NCBI GenBank assembly: GCA_900540535.1
Contig: UQGM01000067.1
Location: 1 to 9,250 of the forward strand
Length of the DNA stretch: 9,250 bases
Origin: an uncultured Oscillospiraceae bacterium
GTDB lineage: Bacteria > Bacillota > Clostridia > Oscillospirales > Acutalibacteraceae
Direction: 5' to 3'
Shown: piece after piece, positions 4,655 to 9,250 of the stretch
Layout: each line of letters opens with the position of its first letter
How positions within the stretch are numbered: the stretch's first letter is position 1
Translations under genes and position numbers: made by a program
Notes under the pieces: generated by a model
Databases searched by the model: none
The model's input: the letters and a program-made list of their open reading frames with translations, nothing else
Told to the model about the DNA's origin: nothing

Positions 4655-6363
4655 ACATAATAGGTCTTAAAAAGGCGAACTGCAAAAACTGCTATAAATG
4701 CATTAAAGTATGTCCTGTTAAATCAATCAGGATTTCCGATGAGCAGGCGCATATTATTTCCGATGAGTGTATTCTCTGCGGAACCTGTCTTCATGCCTGT
4801 CCGCAAAATGCCAAAACTCTTTCCTCTGACCTTGAAAAGGTAAAGGAATTTATCCGCCACGGCGAAGATGTATATGTATCTCTCGCTCCGTCTTATTACA
4901 CTATGTTTGACCTTGACGACCCGCAGCGCATTGTGGGCGCATTGAAAAAGCTCGGAGTCAAAGGCGTTGCCCAGACTACTGACGGAGCCGCCTATGTAAC
5001 CGCCGAATATCACCGTCTTGCAAAAGATGGCAAAATGGAAAATATAATTACCACCTGCTGTCCTACAATTAATGCCCTTGCGGAAAAATATTATCCCGGT
5101 GTTGTAAAATATCTGGCACCTGTTGTAAGTCCCATGATAGCTCACGGAAGACTTCTTAAAAAAGCTTTCGGTGATAGATGCAAAGTGGTTTTTGTGGGAC
5201 CCTGCATAGCTAAAAAGGCGGAGTCAGAGGATTTAAGGCACTGCAAAGAAATCGACGCCGTACTTAATTTTATGGATCTTGACCTTTGGGCTTCTCAGGA
5301 GGATATAAAAATCTCCGAGTGCGAGCCGGAGCCGTTTATACAGGATAACTCTGAAATCAACCGTCTTTATCCCATACCCGGCGGAATCATAAAGAGCATC
5401 AAAAAGATAGAAAGCAATATCCCTTACAGCATGATAGGCGTTGATAATATCGACGCCTGCAAGGAGCTTTTTGAAGCCATGATTGCAGGGGAACTCAAAG
5501 GCTGCTTTGCGGAAGTCAATGCCTGTGAGGGCGGATGCATAAACGGTCCTGTGGCAAGTGAAACACGCCGCAGCAAGTTCCTTGGCAGAGTTGAGCTTTC
5601 AAAACACGTTGCAAGAACAGGAGACAGTTTCCCTGTACTCGATTCACCCCTTGAAATTTCAAAAACCTTTGCCGGTGAAGAGGATAAAAAGCTCATGCCT
5701 ACGGAAAGGGAGATAAGTGAGATACTCAGAAAAATCGGCAAAGAAACTCCCGAACAGGAGCTTAACTGCGGTTCCTGCGGTTATCCCTCATGTCGTGAAA
5801 AGGCGATTGCTGTTTTCCAGGGAAAAGCGGATATAAATATGTGTCTGCCCTTTATGCGCCAGCGTGCGGAGTCTCTTTCAAACTATGTCCTTGCTGAAAC
5901 TCCCAATATAACGGTTATAGTTGATGAAGAGCTTAATATCATCGAATTTAACAGGGCAGCTGAAAAGCTTTTCGGAATCACACGTATGCAGGCTCTGCAA
6001 AAGGGAATTTATGAGCTTATAGACCCGGCGGATTTCCTTTATGTACTTGATACTGGAGAAAATATAATAGATAAAAAGTCGGAGCTTACGGAGTACGGAG
6101 CAACAGTTCTCCAAAGCATTATAAAGACCGACGACGGAAACTATATAATGGGCATATTCAAGGATATAACCGAAGAAGAGGAGCGGAAAAAGGCAAGCTA
6201 TCAGATGAAGATGAGTTCTGTTGAAATGGCTCAGAAGGTTATCGAAAAGCAGATGACCGTCGCTCAGGAGATAGCAAGTCTTTTAGGTGAAACTACCGCT
6301 GAAACAAAGGTTACCTTGACTAAACTTAAAGATATGATTGAAAACGGCGGTGACGCCAAATGA
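4651..6363 (+). CDS. hydS: sensory [FeFe] hydrogenase with Fes and PAS domains
   Basis: This cytoplasmic protein has 570 residues. Two [4Fe-4S] ferredoxin motifs come first (C11, C14, C17, C21 and C40, C43, C46, C50). The H-cluster domain follows: TTCCP (C136, C137), GPCIAKKAE (C185, K188, E191) and EVNACEGGCINGP (C292, C296). All four expected H-cluster Cys and the proton-relay Cys (C136) are kept. After this come a Fes-type [4Fe-4S] domain (C373, C376, C381, C398), a PAS domain (about 412-510) and a Glu/Lys-rich helical tail suited to a coiled coil. This order matches the HydS-type (group C) putative H2-sensing hydrogenases described in Ruminococcus albus and other Clostridia. It probably reads H2 or redox state rather than producing H2 in bulk. 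It overlaps both neighbours by ATGA, so the downstream phosphatase is its likely output partner. Confidence 0.9.
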   Translation: MNIIGLKKANCKNCYKCIKVCPVKSIRISDEQAHIISDECILCGTCLHACPQNAKTLSSDLEKVKEFIRHGEDVYVSLAPSYYTMFDLDDPQRIVGALKKLGVKGVAQTTDGAAYVTAEYHRLAKDGKMENIITTCCPTINALAEKYYPGVVKYLAPVVSPMIAHGRLLKKAFGDRCKVVFVGPCIAKKAESEDLRHCKEIDAVLNFMDLDLWASQEDIKISECEPEPFIQDNSEINRLYPIPGGIIKSIKKIESNIPYSMIGVDNIDACKELFEAMIAGELKGCFAEVNACEGGCINGPVASETRRSKFLGRVELSKHVARTGDSFPVLDSPLEISKTFAGEEDKKLMPTEREISEILRKIGKETPEQELNCGSCGYPSCREKAIAVFQGKADINMCLPFMRQRAESLSNYVLAETPNITVIVDEELNIIEFNRAAEKLFGITRMQALQKGIYELIDPADFLYVLDTGENIIDKKSELTEYGATVLQSIIKTDDGNYIMGIFKDITEEEERKKASYQMKMSSVEMAQKVIEKQMTVAQEIASLLGETTAETKVTLTKLKDMIENGGDAK

Positions 6364-7535
6364 GCAGATTTCATATAGAAACCGCCTATAAAAGCCTTTT
6401 CAAAAAAGGTGAAGAGCTGTGCGGCGATAAGGTTTCCATAGTCCGCACACCGAACTCTACAATAGCCGTTCTTGCCGATGGACTGGGCAGCGGCGTTAAG
6501 GCAAATATCCTTGCAACTCTTACCAGTACAATAATTTCAACTATGCTCAAAGAGGGCGCAACAGTTGCCGATGCAGTGGCTACCGTTGCCAATACTCTGC
6601 CGGTTTGCAGTGTGAGAAAGCTTGCCTATTCAACTTTCAGCGTCCTTGAAATTTCAGATACAGGTGAAGGGTATCTTGCGGAGTTTGATAATCCCTTCTG
6701 CTTTTATATGCGTGATGGGGAGCTCTGCCAGTTTAAGTGCGAATATAACGAGTATTCCGGCAGAGGAGTATATGAAACAAGGTTTCAGGCTCAGGCAGGA
6801 GATATACTTACCCTTGTCAGTGACGGAGTAATATATGCGGGAGTCGGAGAGTCCCTTAATTTCGGCTGGACATGGGAGCATGTGGCGGCGTGGCTTAAAA
6901 ATGCAGTTGCCCTCGATATGTCTGTGCCGAGACTTACTGCGGCTCTTTCTGATACTGTAAACGACCTTTATCACGGCAGACCTGGAGACGATTCCACGGT
7001 TTTGGTGGTGGGAGTTGTAAATGAAAAGGTAGTAAATATGTTTGCAGGTCCGCCGAAAAATAAAGAGGATGACGAAAAAATGGTAGCGGACTATATGTCC
7101 AGTGAGGGAAAGCACACTATCTGCGGCGGAACCAGCGCCAATATAGTTTCGAGGGTTATAGGAAAGCCCATTAAGACATCCCTTAAATATACCGATCCCC
7201 GTGTTCCTCCCATAGGCTTCATCGACGGCATCGACCTTTGCACTGAGGGCGTGCTTACTTTAAGCAGAACTCTTGAGATTTTAAGGCAGTATAAGGAGAG
7301 CGGATCCGATTCGGAATTTTTCAACACTCTCGATGAAGAAAACGGAGCGGCGATGATGGCAAAACTCCTCCTTGAAGACTGCACAAGGCTTAAGCTTTTT
7401 ATTGGCACTGCCATAAATCCGGCTCATCAGAATCCGGATTTGCCTCAGGATCTAAGTATAAAGCTCAAGCAGATAGAAAAACTTAAAAGTCTTCTTGAAA
7501 GTTTTGGTAAAAGAGTGGAAACCAAATATTATTGA
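6360..7535 (+). CDS. SpoIIE/PP2C-type protein phosphatase with unassigned C-terminal region
   Basis: This 391-residue protein starts with a SpoIIE-like phosphatase domain (about 1-220). The metal-binding acidic motifs are visible: D40-G41 in LADGLGSG, D155 in VSDGV and D210-D211 in RPGDDST. These enzymes remove phosphate from Ser/Thr, often of STAS-domain anti-anti-sigma factors. Residues about 221-391 form a separate region with the motifs GGTSANIVSR and PPIGFIDGIDLCTEGVLTLS. I recall similar regions in phosphatases next to [FeFe] hydrogenases but know no named function. There is no membrane segment or receiver domain, so the input must come from a partner. The ATGA overlap with the sensory hydrogenase gene points to that partner. 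No kinase or STAS protein lies in the window, so the substrate is unknown. Confidence 0.85.
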   Translation: MSRFHIETAYKSLFKKGEELCGDKVSIVRTPNSTIAVLADGLGSGVKANILATLTSTIISTMLKEGATVADAVATVANTLPVCSVRKLAYSTFSVLEISDTGEGYLAEFDNPFCFYMRDGELCQFKCEYNEYSGRGVYETRFQAQAGDILTLVSDGVIYAGVGESLNFGWTWEHVAAWLKNAVALDMSVPRLTAALSDTVNDLYHGRPGDDSTVLVVGVVNEKVVNMFAGPPKNKEDDEKMVADYMSSEGKHTICGGTSANIVSRVIGKPIKTSLKYTDPRVPPIGFIDGIDLCTEGVLTLSRTLEILRQYKESGSDSEFFNTLDEENGAAMMAKLLLEDCTRLKLFIGTAINPAHQNPDLPQDLSIKLKQIEKLKSLLESFGKRVETKYY

Positions 7536-7595
7536 TTGAAAATAAAAACTAAATGATTTAAAATAAAGGCTGTATATAATTGAGAGGAGAATTTT

Positions 7596-9032
7596 ATGGA
7601 GAGATTATTTGACACCTATGTGCAAAAGCTTAAATACAAGGTGCTCAAAGAGGTTGCTTCTCTTGAATTTGACGGCACCCTCGAAGAGAATATAGTAAAC
7701 ATACCAAAGACAATTATGCCTGGACCAAAGCCCTCACTGCGCTGCTGTATTTATAAAGAGCGTGCTATTATCGGCGAGCGTGTAAGGCTTGCAATGGGCG
7801 GAGATAAGTCAAATCCCAACGTTGTTGAAATTCTCGATATAGCATGTGATGAATGTCCCGTTGACGGAATCCAGGTTACTGCTTCCTGCCGTGGATGTAT
7901 CGCTCACCGCTGTGTTGACGTTTGTCCCAGAGGTGCTATCAGCATTGTAAATCACCGTTCACATATTGATCAGAGCAAGTGTATTGAGTGCGGAAGATGT
8001 ATTGAGGCTTGTCCCTATAATGCCATTACAAAATCTGTCCGTCCCTGCATGAACGCATGTAAGGTAAATGCCATTTCAATGGACGAGGATAAAAAAGCTG
8101 TCATCGATAACGAAAAGTGCATTTCCTGCGGAGCCTGTGTTTATAAGTGCCCCTTCGGAGCTATTGCCGATAAATCCTCTATTCTTGAGGTTATTCGCAC
8201 AATAAAGGCTTCTGAGAATAATGAAAAATATAAGGTATACGCAGTTGTTGCCCCGTCAATCGTAAGCCAGTTTGTCTATGCAAAGGTGGAGCAGGTTGTA
8301 GAGGGACTTAAATGTCTCGGCTTCCACAGCGTAGTTGAAGCAGCTCTCGGCGCAGATATGGTAGCTTATAAAGAGGCAAGTGAGCTTTATGAAAAGGGAT
8401 TCCTTACAAGCTCATGCTGTCCCGCTTTTGTAAGTTATATTCACAAGTTCTTCCCCACAATGGTAAAGCATATTTCACATAACCTTTCACCTATGGCTCA
8501 GATAGCAAGCTATCTTAAGAGAATCGAGCCTGACTGCAAGGTGGTATTTGTAGGTCCCTGTATTGCTAAAAAGGCTGAGATAAAGCTTGATACAGTTAAG
8601 CCTTATGTTGACTATGTTTTGACTTTTGAAGAGCTTCAGGCTTTGTTTGATGCAAAGAATATAGAGATTTCTTCACTTGAAGGCGAATGCCTTGATAACG
8701 CTTCCTATTTCGGAAGAGTATTTGCAAGAAGCGGCGGACTTGCCGTTGCCGTTGAACAGGCTCTTAAAGAGCAGGGACTTTTTGATCTTGACTTTAAGTA
8801 CAAGCCCATTTCCTGCAACGGTATTACAGAGTGCAGAACAGCGCTTCTTAAAGCTTCCAAGAATGTACTTCAGGAAAACTTTATTGAGGGTATGGCATGC
8901 GAAAACGGATGCATCGGCGGTGCAGCTTGCCTTACTCACGGTCCGAAGAATAAGCTTGAGGTTGACAATTACGGAAAGCTTGCTCTTGAAAAGACCATGC
9001 AAAGTGCAATAAGCGTTCTTGATTTTACTTAA
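7596..9032 (+). CDS. hydA2: [FeFe] hydrogenase, group B-type, with N-terminal ferredoxin domains
   Basis: This 478-residue protein is probably a cytoplasmic catalytic hydrogenase that exchanges electrons with ferredoxin. Cys-rich motifs lie at C84/C87, at C98, C101, C106, C110 (CX2CX4CX3C), at C129, C132, C135, C139, at C151/C155 and at C175, C178, C181, C185, enough for about three [4Fe-4S] clusters. The H-cluster motifs are SSCCPAF (C274, C275), GPCIAKKAE (C322, K325, E328) and EGMACENGCIGG (C435, C439). The layout and the EGMACENGC form match the group B1/B3 family. The symbol follows the R. albus non-bifurcating enzyme and is tentative. ATG 7596 follows GAGAGGAG (7581-7588). The 60-base A+T-rich gap before it has TATAAT at 7575-7580 without a clear -35 box, so readthrough from upstream is likely, with a possible extra promoter. 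No terminator follows. Confidence 0.9.
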   Translation: MERLFDTYVQKLKYKVLKEVASLEFDGTLEENIVNIPKTIMPGPKPSLRCCIYKERAIIGERVRLAMGGDKSNPNVVEILDIACDECPVDGIQVTASCRGCIAHRCVDVCPRGAISIVNHRSHIDQSKCIECGRCIEACPYNAITKSVRPCMNACKVNAISMDEDKKAVIDNEKCISCGACVYKCPFGAIADKSSILEVIRTIKASENNEKYKVYAVVAPSIVSQFVYAKVEQVVEGLKCLGFHSVVEAALGADMVAYKEASELYEKGFLTSSCCPAFVSYIHKFFPTMVKHISHNLSPMAQIASYLKRIEPDCKVVFVGPCIAKKAEIKLDTVKPYVDYVLTFEELQALFDAKNIEISSLEGECLDNASYFGRVFARSGGLAVAVEQALKEQGLFDLDFKYKPISCNGITECRTALLKASKNVLQENFIEGMACENGCIGGAACLTHGPKNKLEVDNYGKLALEKTMQSAISVLDFT

Positions 9033-9067
9033 TAAATGCATAATTAAACGGAAAGCGGGTGCATATT

Positions 9068-9250
9068 TTGGTAACGGTTCAGGTTTGTATAGGCAGCGCC
9101 TGTCATCTCGGCGGCTCCCACGACATTATAACCGGATTGCAGAACATTATCACCGAAAAAAATCTTGAAGAAAAGGTGGAGCTTAAAGCAGTGTTCTGTA
9201 TGGGTCAGTGCGAAGGTGCAGTTTGCACAAGAGTCAACGGCAAAAAGATA
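9068..9250 (+). CDS. second thioredoxin-like [2Fe-2S] ferredoxin, 3' cut by window
   Basis: The visible 61 residues share the ligand pattern and much sequence with the protein at 4409: CIGSACHLGGS (C7, C12), EEKVELK, FCMGQC (C44, C48) and an extra Cys (C53). TTG at 9068 gives an N-terminus that aligns with the paralog. An in-frame GTG at 9059 would add three residues; both have weak ribosome binding sites. It starts 35 bases after the group B hydrogenase stop with no terminator between, so it is probably in the same transcript. In the first module the paralog is followed at once by a hydrogenase gene, so another hydrogenase or redox sensor may lie just past the window. Confidence 0.85.
   Translation, partial: MVTVQVCIGSACHLGGSHDIITGLQNIITEKNLEEKVELKAVFCMGQCEGAVCTRVNGKKI

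Noticed and set aside
6654..7115. 153-residue minus-strand open frame across the phosphatase gene
   Set aside because: It is a shadow frame. The plus strand carries the intact PP2C motifs and is translationally coupled to the gene before it.
7536..7595. Rex-type operator before the group B hydrogenase gene
   Set aside because: The A+T-rich gap has no convincing TTGT...ACAA dyad. Only a TATAAT without a clear -35 box is visible.

Overview
The window joins two kinds of DNA. Positions 1 to about 2400 are the integrase end of a mobile element: visibly G+C-richer, with codon use unlike the rest. From about 2475 onward the DNA is moderately A+T-rich and looks like the chromosome of an anaerobic Clostridia member. 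The hydrogenase set resembles that described from Ruminococcus albus (a [FeFe] hydrogenase beside a PAS-containing sensory hydrogenase), so a gut Ruminococcaceae/Oscillospiraceae-type organism is my best guess. No marker gene here fixes the species.

Region 1 (1-2397): the tail of an unidentified ORF, then about 400 bases of hairpin-rich DNA with no supportable gene. Next come a candidate operator and promoter, a small excisionase-like HTH protein (586-792), a complete tyrosine integrase (814-2208), three ATTAGCA repeats and a bidirectional terminator. The integrase points at the 3' end of an intact tRNA-Arg(CCU) on the minus strand (2398-2474). This is the usual layout of an element inserted in a tRNA 3' end, with the element body continuing left of the window.

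Region 2 (2475-2960): a run of degraded tRNA-Arg(CCU)-like units behind the intact tRNA. The first steps are 93 bp. The anticodon-loop block TTAGGAGG is unchanged in five units while the rest decays. A near-consensus minus-strand promoter at the far end could transcribe the whole run through the intact tRNA to the terminator. This is the most unusual structure in the window.

Region 3 (2976-4258): a single gene for a membrane-anchored DUF3048 (YerB-like) protein, with its own promoter and a strong terminator.

Region 4 (4259-9250): a hydrogenase signalling cluster, all on the plus strand. It encodes a thioredoxin-like [2Fe-2S] ferredoxin, a PAS-containing sensory [FeFe] hydrogenase and a SpoIIE/PP2C-type phosphatase. 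These three are linked by two ATGA stop/start overlaps. A group B-type [FeFe] hydrogenase follows, then a second thioredoxin-like ferredoxin cut by the window end. The inferred logic is that the sensory hydrogenase reads H2 or redox state through its H-cluster and passes the signal via its Fe-S and PAS domains to the phosphatase. The phosphatase would then act on an unknown phosphoprotein that may control the neighbouring hydrogenase genes. The parts are recognisable from known families; the signalling link is inference.
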